Assembly: GCF_000758585.1 (NCBI RefSeq)
Contig: NZ_CP009281.1
Coordinates: 930,001 to 994,000 of the forward strand
Length of the DNA stretch: 64,000 bases
Direction: 5' to 3'
Source of the DNA: Paenibacillus sp. FSL R5-0345
GTDB lineage: Bacteria > Bacillota > Bacilli > Paenibacillales > Paenibacillaceae
Shown: in pieces, positions 44,619 through 53,075 of the stretch
How positions within the stretch are numbered: the first letter of the stretch is position 1
Layout: every line of letters begins with the position of its first letter
Position numbers and translations under genes: made by a program
Notes under the pieces: model-generated
Seen by the model: the letters and a program-made list of their open reading frames with translations, nothing else
Database searches by the model: none
Told to the model about the DNA's origin: nothing

Positions 44619-46558
44619 ACTGTCTCACCCCGCAATTTCTTTTCAGTAGCAATAACTTCTTCTGCTGGGATGTAGAATCCGTGATCCCGATCAAAGGACA
44701 TAGCAGCTAGAACGATGAGGATACCAACTCCGGAGATAATGGCTGGAATCCAGAGACTGAATACCAGAGAGAATCCTGCAACGAAGAAGATAACACCCAG
44801 AATAAATGGTTTTCCTGTATTGCTTGGCATATGAATCTTAGTAATCTTGTCTTCGTATAGAGGTACTTTATCTTGTTTAGAGAACCAGTAGGCATCGCGT
44901 GTTTTTACGGTTGGAACCACTGCGAAGTTGTAAGCTGGAATCGGACTTTTCGTTGCCCACTCCAGTGTACGTGCATCCCATGGATCTCCATTTGTATCTC
45001 TTGGTTCATAACGTGTACTCCAGTAGATGTTATACACCAGAATTACAAATCCGACTGTAAGACCTATCGCCCCTATGAACGAGACCATACTGAGCGGACC
45101 AAATCCGGTATCCGCAGAATAAGTGTATTGTCGACGTGTCATTCCCTTAAGTCCGAGAAGGAACAGTGGGAAGAACGATACGTTAAAGGAAATAATAATC
45201 CACCAGAAGGCATGTTTACCAAGACGTTCGTTTAGACGGAAGCCGAATACTTTAGGGAACCAGTAGTGGAAACCTGCGATTACGGCGAATACAGCACCTG
45301 GAATGAGAACGTAGTGGAAATGCGCTACTAGGAACATTGTATTATGGTACTGATAATCGGCGCTGGCCATGGCCAGCATGACACCTGTTACCCCACCGAT
45401 CGTAAAGATCGGGATAAAGGCGAGCGAATATAGCATCGGCGTCGTAAATGATATTCGCCCTTTTCGTAAGGTGAATAGCCAGTTAAATATTTTCACACCT
45501 GTTGGAACAGCAATGGCCATGGTAGTAATCGAGAAGAAGCTGTTAACCATAGCGCCTTGACCCATTGTATAGAAATGGTGAGCCCATACTAAGAAGGACA
45601 AGAGGGAGATGATCAACATACTAAAGACCATGGATGTATATCCATACAGGTTCTTTTTGGAGAAGGTGGCGATAATTTCACTATAAATACCGAAGGCAGG
45701 TAGTACAACGATATATACTTCTGGATGTCCCCATACCCAGAAAAGGTTGGCCCATAACATATCCATACCGCCGTTGGCCATCGTGAAGAATTGAGAGCCG
45801 AATAACCGGTCGAACATCATCAAAGCGAGCGCTACCGTAAGCACTGGGAATGCGAATACGATAATTACGTTCGTGATTAGTACGGACCATGTAAACATTG
45901 GCATTTTCATCAGCTTCATGCCAGGAGCACGCATCTTCAGAATCGTTACAATAAAGTTAACGCCTGTGATGAGTGTACCGATACCTGATATTTGCAGCGC
46001 GAGCGAGTAGTAGTTGTTACCCACCGTTGGACTGAACTCTATACTTGCCAGCGGGAAGTACGCAGACCAACCAGCATCTGGTGATCCCCCGATAACAAAA
46101 GAGATGTTAAGCAGCATTGCTCCGAAGAAGAAGAGCCAGAAGCTGACGGCGTTAAGACGTGGGAAGGCAACGTCTCTGGCACCGATTTGTAGCGGTACGA
46201 TAACGTTCATCAGACCGATAATAAACGGCATGGCCATAAAGAGGATCATGATCAAGCCGTGTGTTGTAAATACCTCGTTGTAATGCTGTGCGTCAAGAAA
46301 TTTCATGTCTGGGGCTGCGGTTTGTAGCTTCATCATAATAGCGTCAACGCCGCCGCGGAAAAGCATTAGTAGCGCAGCGAGGATATACATAACCCCGATA
46401 CGTTTGTGGTCAACGGTAGTTAACCATTCGCGCCATAAATATCCCCATTTTTTAAAATAGGTTAGGCCGACGATAATCCCGATTGTAGCCAGAACAATAC
46501 TTGCCATTGCCCCGTAAATCAGGGGTTCGCCGTGGACCTTAAATTTATCCCAATCCAT
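44615..46558 (-). CDS. qoxB: Quinol oxidase subunit I (heme-copper catalytic subunit)
   Basis: 647 residues, about 15 membrane helices, the usual qoxB length. All heme-copper ligands are visible: the low-spin heme histidine in VFTTHGLIMI, the copper-B histidine and cross-linked tyrosine in WGHPEVYIVVLPAFG, the two histidines of VWAHHFYTMG, and the heme pair in LVAHFHYVLIPG. It reduces oxygen to water and pumps protons across the cell membrane. AAAGGAG precedes ATG 46558. It lies 38 bases after the subunit II gene. Confidence 0.97.
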   Translation of the reverse strand: MDWDKFKVHGEPLIYGAMASIVLATIGIIVGLTYFKKWGYLWREWLTTVDHKRIGVMYILAALLMLFRGGVDAIMMKLQTAAPDMKFLDAQHYNEVFTTHGLIMILFMAMPFIIGLMNVIVPLQIGARDVAFPRLNAVSFWLFFFGAMLLNISFVIGGSPDAGWSAYFPLASIEFSPTVGNNYYSLALQISGIGTLITGVNFIVTILKMRAPGMKLMKMPMFTWSVLITNVIIVFAFPVLTVALALMMFDRLFGSQFFTMANGGMDMLWANLFWVWGHPEVYIVVLPAFGIYSEIIATFSKKNLYGYTSMVFSMLIISLLSFLVWAHHFYTMGQGAMVNSFFSITTMAIAVPTGVKIFNWLFTLRKGRISFTTPMLYSLAFIPIFTIGGVTGVMLAMASADYQYHNTMFLVAHFHYVLIPGAVFAVIAGFHYWFPKVFGFRLNERLGKHAFWWIIISFNVSFFPLFLLGLKGMTRRQYTYSADTGFGPLSMVSFIGAIGLTVGFVILVYNIYWSTRYEPRDTNGDPWDARTLEWATKSPIPAYNFAVVPTVKTRDAYWFSKQDKVPLYEDKITKIHMPSNTGKPFILGVIFFVAGFSLVFSLWIPAIISGVGILIVLAAMSFDRDHGFYIPAEEVIATEKKLRGETV

Positions 46559-46596
46559 TAGGAATCGCTCCTTTCAAGTTGCTCAATTAACATTGA

Positions 46597-47592
46597 CTAA
46601 TGTCCGTCATGTGTAGTGCTTTGTTCATCCAGTTCTGGATTAGGTTCACTGTTGAATTCCGTCTCGCTAGATGGTGCAGGAGTCGGGTGAATTTCTTTAT
46701 TATCCTGGTGTTCCGTCGTTCCATTATCCATATCCATTTCGGTGCCATTATTACTCATATGGTCGCCATGATCTCCCGGAGGAGGGCTAAAGGATAAGTG
46801 AGTATTGGTGTACGTTTTACGTCCGACATATTCCATTTTCAAAAGATTTTTGAATTCATCTTCGGTCAATGGACCTGCTGTTTCTTTAACGTCTTTTACC
46901 CATTCCTGATAGTCCTTATCAGTCATCGCAAGGGCTTCAAACTCCATGTGGGCAAAACCCTTACCATTAAAGTTCGCATTTCTTCCGGTATAAGAACCTA
47001 CAGTATCTGCTGAAAGATGCAGTGTTGTAAGCATGTCACTCATCGCATATTTCTGTCCTCCCAATTGTGGGATCCAGAGACTTGAGATCGTACCGAAAGA
47101 GTACAATCTGAACTCGACAGCACGGTGAACTGGAATGTTCACGTAGTTTACAGTTTCAATACCTTCCTCTGGATAGCTGAAGTGCCATTTCCAGTTGGAG
47201 GAGGAAGCATAGATTACAAGCGGTTTCTGATCTTTATAATCCGCTGCAACGTTTTCTACATCTACTGTCGTTTTGACAGTGACCACGGAGAGGAATGCCA
47301 CGATAATAATCGGAATCGTAATCCAGATGGCCTCCAGCCATTTGTTTCCTTCCTCGTGAGGAGGAATATAATCTTCGTTACTTTTCTTAGCGCGGTATTT
47401 CAATAGTACGAAGACATATAAGATGTAGACAACTGCTAGAACACCGAGCATCACAACAATGGAGAGGATGATCGTGTCAGACAGAGTTCTCGCAGCCGGC
47501 CCCTTCGGATTCAGAACAGCGATTGAACTGCATCCTGGCAAGAGTAAAATTAGGCTGAGAAATAAAGCGTATAACGGTCCCTTTTTCTTCAT
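46597..47592 (-). CDS. qoxA: Quinol oxidase subunit II (lipoprotein, no copper-A site)
   Basis: 331 residues. The N-terminus has a lipobox LLPGC (C21), then two transmembrane helices (about 40-65 and 88-108), then the cupredoxin domain outside the cell. That domain has IPQLGGQKYAMSDMLTTLHL but no cysteine pair for copper A, so electrons come from menaquinol and not cytochrome c. The last 60 residues are a His/Asp/Met/Glu/Pro-rich tail not needed by the fold, and could bind metal. AAGGAGCTTAAGC precedes the start; it is the first gene of qoxABCD. Confidence 0.96.
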   Translation of the reverse strand: MKKKGPLYALFLSLILLLPGCSSIAVLNPKGPAARTLSDTIILSIVVMLGVLAVVYILYVFVLLKYRAKKSNEDYIPPHEEGNKWLEAIWITIPIIIVAFLSVVTVKTTVDVENVAADYKDQKPLVIYASSSNWKWHFSYPEEGIETVNYVNIPVHRAVEFRLYSFGTISSLWIPQLGGQKYAMSDMLTTLHLSADTVGSYTGRNANFNGKGFAHMEFEALAMTDKDYQEWVKDVKETAGPLTEDEFKNLLKMEYVGRKTYTNTHLSFSPPPGDHGDHMSNNGTEMDMDNGTTEHQDNKEIHPTPAPSSETEFNSEPNPELDEQSTTHDGH

Positions 47593-48075
47593 GCTTAAGC
47601 TCCTTCCTTCAATACTTCTATTAATTAACCCTCATCATTACCTTCATATATAGTAAGAATTAATGAGAAAGAAAGCAAAAGACTTATTTTGCCATTTTAG
47701 CCACAATAGTCCTTAAAAATGGCGATCAAGTTAAATATGTGTGATCAATTTGTTACAAGTTCCTAATGATATGATAAAGATCACTGTAGCCACGGCGTTT
47801 GCTGGTTATTTAAATCCGTTCAAACTTTGTTCAATAATTTACTAAAGTTGCTAATTTGGACACATCTATTTTGCGCAAAAGGACTGGAATTTAACCATTT
47901 TTGTTGGTGTGTTAGGAATTAGTTAGAATACGTCATTTGCGAAAAATGTCGAAATATCTGTGAGTGTCAAAAAGGGTAACAAATTATTATGTATTAAGTT
48001 ACAATCTCTCAAATTTCTTTCTATTAATCTATGGTAATGTTATAGATAAATATACGAGATGGGAGATTTTTTGAG
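47593..48075. other. Divergent intergenic region, qoxA to polysaccharide deacetylase
   Basis: 483 AT-rich bases separating the minus-strand qox operon from the plus-strand deacetylase gene, so it should hold at least two promoters. I find no hexamer pair good enough to name, and no gene, repeat or stem-loop that I can support. Confidence 0.5.
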
Positions 48076-49185
48076 ATGTTTAAAAAGAAAGTGTGGCTAT
48101 TATTTATAGTATTGTTCGTATGTACTGGTTTGGTACGAGAAATAGATTCAGTAGATGCTGCTGGTGCAGGATCCCTGAAATTAGGTGTAAATGATAAATT
48201 AACTGACATTGATGCAGTGTCGATAAAAGATACATATTTTGTTCCGTTACGTGATTTGTCTGTGGAACTGAATCTTCATCTAATCGCTCAGGGCGATGGC
48301 ATTAATGTTAAGGGAAATAATGGATCTATTAAACTGCTGAATGATCACGCAACAGCTCTTCTTCCTAATGGAAAGACAATCGCCCTGAATACATTTATTA
48401 AAAATGGAAGAACTATGGTTCCGGTGAAAATGACAACTTATCTTGGATTCTCAATTTCGTTTAAACCAGCTCAATCTTTATTAAGAGTTCATAATTCCGG
48501 GGCTAAATTAGACGACGCTGCATTTGTGAATCAACATAAAAAAGCTTTGCAACAAAATGTAACTACAGGCACGAACGGTAAAGTTGTTTATCTTAGCTTT
48601 GATGATGGCCCATCCGCTACAACCTCTCAACTACTTGATATCTTAGCTAAGTATGATGCGAAAGCTACGTTCTTCATGCTAGGAAATAACATGAACGCAC
48701 ATGCGTCTCAAGTGAAACGATTAGTGAAGGAAGGACATGCACCTGGTTTACACGGTATGACACATGTGAAAGATAAATTTTATGCTTCTCCTGCTTCTGC
48801 GTTAAAAGAAATGAATGACGATAATGCCATTCTGAAGAAGATTACGGGTCAAAGTACAACATTGATTCGCACACCTTATGGTAGTAAACCTTATTTAACC
48901 AAATCTTATAGAGATAAGATACTAACACAAGGATATCATCTGTGGGATTGGAACGTTGACTCTGAGGATTGGAGATTTAAGAATGATAGTAACTCCATCT
49001 ATAATACGGTTATGAGAGAGGTTCATAATCTGAAGAAGAGCAGCCCAGTGGTTCTAATGCATGATCAAAAGGCTACACTTAAAGTTCTTCCACGCATCCT
49101 AGAGACGCTGAAGAAAGAAGGCTATGCGTTTCATATTATTACTTCGGATATGGAACCTAACAACTTCTGGAATGATAAACGTTAA
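48076..49185 (+). CDS. Secreted polysaccharide deacetylase with stalk domain
   Basis: 369 residues. Signal peptide 1 to about 29 (ending VDAAGA). A stalk-type domain at about 35-155 carries KDTYFVPLRDLSVELNLHL and NGRTMVPVKMTTYLGFSI. The NodB catalytic domain covers about 165-365 with its five motifs: SFDDGPS, HGMTH (zinc histidines), RTPYGSKPYL, DWNVDSEDW and VVLMHD. It should remove acetyl groups from peptidoglycan or a related wall polymer in a zinc-dependent way. GGGAGATTTTTTG precedes the ATG and a terminator follows, so it is monocistronic. Confidence 0.93.
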   Translation: MFKKKVWLLFIVLFVCTGLVREIDSVDAAGAGSLKLGVNDKLTDIDAVSIKDTYFVPLRDLSVELNLHLIAQGDGINVKGNNGSIKLLNDHATALLPNGKTIALNTFIKNGRTMVPVKMTTYLGFSISFKPAQSLLRVHNSGAKLDDAAFVNQHKKALQQNVTTGTNGKVVYLSFDDGPSATTSQLLDILAKYDAKATFFMLGNNMNAHASQVKRLVKEGHAPGLHGMTHVKDKFYASPASALKEMNDDNAILKKITGQSTTLIRTPYGSKPYLTKSYRDKILTQGYHLWDWNVDSEDWRFKNDSNSIYNTVMREVHNLKKSSPVVLMHDQKATLKVLPRILETLKKEGYAFHIITSDMEPNNFWNDKR

Positions 49186-49217
49186 TTCTGGATACTAAGA
49201 TCAAATGATTCCTATCA

Positions 49218-49252
49218 TTGAGGCGACAGATCTAATCTGTCGTCTCTTTTTG
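49218..49252 (+). terminator. Intrinsic terminator
   Basis: GAGGCGACAGA (49220-49230) with TCTGTCGTCTC (49236-49246), one G-U, then TTTTTG. Confidence 0.85.
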
Positions 49253-49320
49253 TTGTCTGAATCTTTGTAGATTTGACACATGTAGGCTTCTCTAATCTAT
49301 CGACGTAGTTAATCTGTCGT

Positions 49321-49342
49321 GTTATCATGATACTCTGATAAC
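49321..49342. promoter_or_regulatory. Inverted repeat upstream of the amino-acid ABC operon
   Basis: GTTATCA and TGATAAC with an 8-base spacer, 54 bases before the binding-protein start. It may be an operator; no U-tract follows. Identity of any regulator is unknown. Confidence 0.35.
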
Positions 49343-49395
49343 GTATTAGCGAACTAAAGCACACGCAGTTGTGTCAACGATGGGGGATAAAAGAA

Positions 49396-50166
49396 ATGAA
49401 GAAAAATGCATTGCTAATCTTATTTATGATCATGGTAATTGGAGCTTTATCAGGCTGCTCATCTTCTGGGAGTAAGGATGGAAAGCTGGTGATCGGGATT
49501 GATGATAAGTTCGCTCCGATGGGCTTTAGAGATGAGAACAATGAAATTGTTGGGTTTGATATCGACTACGCCAGAGCTGCAGCTGAAAAAATGGGTAAAG
49601 AAATTACTTTTCAGCCTATTGACTGGTCCGCTAAGGAGTCAGAACTGAATAGTGGTCGTATTGATATGATTTGGAATGGCTATACCATCACAGATGAACG
49701 CAAGGAAAAGGTATTATTCACGAAGCCTTATCTTGAGAATAGTCAGGTAGTAGTCGTATTAGCGGATTCCTCTATTTCAAAGCTTGAGGATTTGGCTGGT
49801 AAAGAGGTAGGGCTTCAAAGTCTATCCTCCGCTTCCGATGCTTTAAATGCTAATCCGATTAAAGACCAAATTGCTAATCTGTCGGAATTTCCGGATAACG
49901 TCCTAGCGCTCACTGACTTGAAGACTAAGCGTCTGGACGGTGTTGTGATTGATGAAGTTGTAGCTAGATATTATATGTCAAAAGAGCCGAATACCTTTAA
50001 GCTGCTAGATGAATCGCTTGCTCCTGAGCAGTACGGTATTGGAATAAAGAAAGGCAATGAAGCCCTGCTAGAAGAACTTCAAAAGGCTTTGGATGAAATG
50101 AACAACGATGGAACGGCTGAGAAGATCTCCACAAAGTGGTTTGGTGAAAATAAGGTATTGAAATAG
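49396..50166 (+). CDS. Amino-acid ABC transporter substrate-binding lipoprotein
   Basis: 256 residues from ATG 49396, preceded by GGGGGAT; an upstream in-frame ATG at 49369 lacks a site. The lipobox LSGC puts the lipid anchor at C21. The family 3 (polar amino acid) pattern is clear: IGIDDKFAPMGFRDENNEIV, GFDIDYARAAAEKMG, SGRIDMIWNGYTITDERKE and YGIGIKKGNEALLEELQKAL. It heads a three-gene importer with permease and ATPase behind it. The exact amino acid (cystine, glutamine, arginine or similar) cannot be told. Confidence 0.93.
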   Translation: MKKNALLILFMIMVIGALSGCSSSGSKDGKLVIGIDDKFAPMGFRDENNEIVGFDIDYARAAAEKMGKEITFQPIDWSAKESELNSGRIDMIWNGYTITDERKEKVLFTKPYLENSQVVVVLADSSISKLEDLAGKEVGLQSLSSASDALNANPIKDQIANLSEFPDNVLALTDLKTKRLDGVVIDEVVARYYMSKEPNTFKLLDESLAPEQYGIGIKKGNEALLEELQKALDEMNNDGTAEKISTKWFGENKVLK

Positions 50167-50201
50167 AAGGTCAATATACAGAGTTTATTGGAGAAATGAA
50201 A

Positions 50202-50855
50202 ATGGATTATATTATACAAATTTCCGGGCCGATGTTAGAAGGCGCGCGTACAACTGTTTTATTGTTCCTTATTGTTATTTTAGTGTCGATTCCGCTCGGG
50301 TTCCTAGTCACTTTGATGGCGAAGAGTGTGATCAAACCCTTGGCATGGATTGCACATACTTATATTTATGTCATGCGGGGAACCCCTCTTTTACTGCAAT
50401 TGTTATTTTTTTGCTTTGGCTTACCACAGATTCCGGTGATTGGTCAGTATCTGGTTATGGATCGCTTCGTTGCTGCGAGTCTTGGATTTATTCTTAACTA
50501 TGGAGCATATTTTGCAGAGATCTTCCGTGGGGGCATGCTCTCCATTGATAAAGGGCAGCATGAAGCAGCTAAGGTGCTAGGACTGAGTAAATGGCAAACG
50601 CTGCGTAAGGTAATTCTGGCACAAATGTTCAGAGTAGCTTTGCCAGCTGTGGCCAACGAATCAATTTCATTAGTAAAAGATACGGCACTACTGTATGCCG
50701 TTGCTGTACCTGAGCTACTGAACTATGCCAAAACAGCAGTAAATCGAGACTTTACAGTAACTCCCTTTGTAGTAGCGGGCGTGATTTACTTACTGATGAC
50801 GCTAGTGCTTACTTTATTCTTCAAAGCACTGGAGAAACGTTTTAAATTTGAGTAG
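50202..50855 (+). CDS. Amino-acid ABC transporter permease
   Basis: 217 residues from ATG 50202; an ATG at 50196 is in frame but sits only two bases after GGAG, whereas 50202 is eight bases away. The His/Glu/Gln/Arg-type permease signature MRGTPLLLQLLFFCFGLPQI and the EAA loop GQHEAAKVLGLSKWQTLRKV are present, with about five helices. It likely homodimerises. It is second of three genes in the operon. Confidence 0.93.
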   Translation: MDYIIQISGPMLEGARTTVLLFLIVILVSIPLGFLVTLMAKSVIKPLAWIAHTYIYVMRGTPLLLQLLFFCFGLPQIPVIGQYLVMDRFVAASLGFILNYGAYFAEIFRGGMLSIDKGQHEAAKVLGLSKWQTLRKVILAQMFRVALPAVANESISLVKDTALLYAVAVPELLNYAKTAVNRDFTVTPFVVAGVIYLLMTLVLTLFFKALEKRFKFE

Positions 50856-50870
50856 AAGGACTGTCCGAAT

Positions 50871-51623
50871 ATGAGTAGCATGATAGAAGTAAGGGATTTA
50901 CAGAAATCCTTCGGCAATTTGGATGTATTGAAGAAGGTTAGTTTCAATATCGAGGCGGGTGAAGCTATTGCTGTTATCGGGCCTTCGGGTTCAGGTAAGA
51001 GTACGATGCTACGTAGTTTAGTACATCTAGAGGAAGTTACAGGCGGAAGCATCTCGATCCAAGGCAATCCGCTCGTTGAGAATGGGAAATACGCTAGTGG
51101 AGCAAATATTCGTGAGATCACGGCGTCCATGGGAATGGTGTTTCAGCACTTTAACTTATTTCCACACCTAACGGTGCGGGGCAACCTAGAGCTAGCTCCA
51201 AGGATGCTGAAGCGGGAGAGCGTGAAGAAGATTACGGCTAGAAGCAAGGACTTGCTCTCTAAGGTAGGTCTTGTTGAAAAAGCGGATGTGTATCCTGCTA
51301 ATCTCTCCGGTGGACAGAAGCAGAGGGTTGCCATTGCGAGAGCGTTAATGTTGAATCCGGATATTTTATTATTTGATGAACCCACCTCCGCGCTTGATCC
51401 CGAGCTTACAGGCGAGGTGCTACGTGTTATCCGTCAGCTTGCTGAGGAGAAGATGACGATGATTGTTGTCACTCATGAGATGAACTTTGCTCGTGACGTA
51501 GCGGATCGTGTGATATTCATGGATAACGGTGAGATAACGGAGTCTGGAACACCGGAGCAGATTTTTGACAATCCGCAGCAGGAGCGAACCCGGGTTTTTC
51601 TGAGCCAAGAATCGAGGGTGTGA
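50871..51623 (+). CDS. Amino-acid ABC transporter ATPase
   Basis: 250-residue ATPase of the polar amino-acid class. Walker [10 protein letters not shown], the Q-loop in [16 protein letters not shown], the signature [15 protein letters not shown], Walker [16 protein letters not shown], and the H-loop in VVTHEMNFA are all intact. It follows the permease by 15 bases. A strong terminator closes the operon, with the next promoter immediately after it. Confidence 0.95.
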   Translation: MSSMIEVRDLQKSFGNLDVLKKVSFNIEAGEAIAVIGPSGSGKSTMLRSLVHLEEVTGGSISIQGNPLVENGKYASGANIREITASMGMVFQHFNLFPHLTVRGNLELAPRMLKRESVKKITARSKDLLSKVGLVEKADVYPANLSGGQKQRVAIARALMLNPDILLFDEPTSALDPELTGEVLRVIRQLAEEKMTMIVVTHEMNFARDVADRVIFMDNGEITESGTPEQIFDNPQQERTRVFLSQESRV

Positions 51624-51655
51624 ATACCTCAGCTGATAAATTGTCTATTTATGAG

Positions 51656-51697
51656 AAAAAATCCCCGCAGTGGCTATATAACCGCGGGGATTTTTTG
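51656..51697 (+). terminator. Intrinsic terminator
   Basis: Stem AAAAAATCCCCGC with GCGGGGATTTTTT, the T-run being part of the stem. The next operon's -35 begins three bases on. Confidence 0.92.
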
Positions 51698-51699
51698 CG

Positions 51700-51746
51700 T
51701 TGACATAAAGGACAAACTGTATTAATAATAGTAGTACAGTTAATAC
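51700..51746 (+). promoter_or_regulatory. Sigma-A promoter with overlapping inverted repeat (GntR operator candidate)
   Basis: TTGACA (51700-51705), 17-base spacer, TAATAA (51723-51728). Two inverted repeats overlap the -10: ACTGTA/TACAGT (51716-51721 with 51735-51740) and GTATTAA/TTAATAC (51719-51725 with 51740-51746). The placement suits autorepression by the GntR protein encoded next. Confidence 0.65.
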
Positions 51747-51790
51747 ACGTCATAATGGGTTTATTGTAAGATAGTGGGAGGAGGAAGATT

Positions 51791-52180
51791 ATGTTCGAAT
51801 TGGATGTTCGCAGTCGCAAGCCGATTTATGAGCAGCTGACCGACAAGGTCAAGGAGATGATTTTACATGGTATTTTGCAGACTGATGAACAACTGCCCTC
51901 GGTAAGGACATTATCCCAACAGCTAACCGTGAATCCCAATACGATTCAGAAGGCTTATCGTGAATTGGAGCGTGAAGGGTATATCTATTCATTGCAGGGG
52001 AAAGGCAGTTTTGTAGCCCCAATGAAAAAAGAACAAAATGAGGCCAAAAAAGCTGAAGTCCGAGATGCGCTGCTCAGACTGATGGCAGAAGCTGTATACT
52101 TTGGATTCACCGCAGCTGAGATTAGTTCATTGTACAAACAAGTAGAGAAGCAGAGAGAAGGAGGGAAGAGCGATGATTGA
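51791..52180 (+). CDS. GntR-family regulator, YtrA subfamily
   Basis: 129 residues. The winged helix fills residues 8-75: PIYEQLTDKVKEMILHGIL, LPSVRTLSQQLTVNPNTIQ and YRELEREGYIYSLQGKGSF. The short C-terminal tail of about 50 residues, in place of a ligand domain, is the YtrA pattern, and such regulators control adjacent ABC exporters. The stop overlaps the ATPase gene start by eight bases. GGGAGGAGGAAG precedes ATG 51791. Confidence 0.93.
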   Translation: MFELDVRSRKPIYEQLTDKVKEMILHGILQTDEQLPSVRTLSQQLTVNPNTIQKAYRELEREGYIYSLQGKGSFVAPMKKEQNEAKKAEVRDALLRLMAEAVYFGFTAAEISSLYKQVEKQREGGKSDD

Positions 52181-53075
52181 GATTCGAGGAGTCAGCAAGT
52201 TATTTCAAGGCGAGAAGGCAGTCGACGATATCTCTTTAACAGTACATAAAGGAACCATTTATGGGCTGCTCGGGTCTAATGGCGCGGGTAAAACTACGCT
52301 GCTGAAGACCTTGGCGGGCATTTACTCTCCAGATAAAGGGACCGTGAAGGTGGATGGTGAAGTGGTGTTCGAACACCCGAAGTCTAAGCAACGGGTTATT
52401 TTTATGCCGGATTCTCCGTACTTTTTCCCGCAATCTACAATGCTGCAAATGGCAGCCTTCCATCGCTCGATCTATCCGAGTTGGAATCAGAAGCGTTTTG
52501 AAGATTTGGGAACTGTATTTCAGCTCGATAAGAAGCGTAAGCTTAGTCGTTTCTCCAAAGGAATGCAGCGGCAAGCGTCATTCTGGTTATGTTTAAGCTG
52601 TATGCCGGATGTGCTTATTATGGATGAACCGATTGACGGGTTAGATCCGGTCATGCGGCGTCAGATCAAAAATCTGCTGTTTCAGGAGGTAGCTGAACGC
52701 GAGCTGACAGTAATCATATCCTCGCATAACCTTCGTGAGATTGAGGACCTGTGCGATCATGTCGGAATTATGCACGGCGGGAAAATGCTGATTGAGAAGG
52801 ATCTCGATGATCTTAAGGCGGATACACATAAGATTCAAGTGGCATTCCGAGATGAACGGCATGAAATTCCGTTAGCAGCGAAGCTGCAAATTCTGCATCA
52901 AGAGCGCCGGGGAAGTGTGAACCTATTCATTGTAAAAGGGGACCGTGAACGGATCAAAGCGGCTTTTCAGGTATACGAGCCATACGTATTCGATTTGCTT
53001 CCATTGACGTTAGAAGAGATCTTTATTTATGAAATGGGGGATGTCGGATATGACGCGCAGCCGTTACTACTTTAA
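52173..53075 (+). CDS. ABC exporter ATPase
   Basis: 300 residues. Walker A GSNGAGKTT, Walker B VLIMDEPIDGLDPV and the H-loop region IISSHNLREIEDL are present. The ABC signature has drifted to FSKGMQRQA in place of LSGGQ, a variant seen in YtrB/EcsA-like exporters. A C-terminal region of about 80 residues follows the ATPase core. It is translationally coupled to the GntR gene and overlaps the permease by 26 bases. The substrate may be an antimicrobial or envelope-stress compound, as for other YtrA-type loci, but this is inference. Confidence 0.93.
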   Translation: MIEIRGVSKLFQGEKAVDDISLTVHKGTIYGLLGSNGAGKTTLLKTLAGIYSPDKGTVKVDGEVVFEHPKSKQRVIFMPDSPYFFPQSTMLQMAAFHRSIYPSWNQKRFEDLGTVFQLDKKRKLSRFSKGMQRQASFWLCLSCMPDVLIMDEPIDGLDPVMRRQIKNLLFQEVAERELTVIISSHNLREIEDLCDHVGIMHGGKMLIEKDLDDLKADTHKIQVAFRDERHEIPLAAKLQILHQERRGSVNLFIVKGDRERIKAAFQVYEPYVFDLLPLTLEEIFIYEMGDVGYDAQPLLL

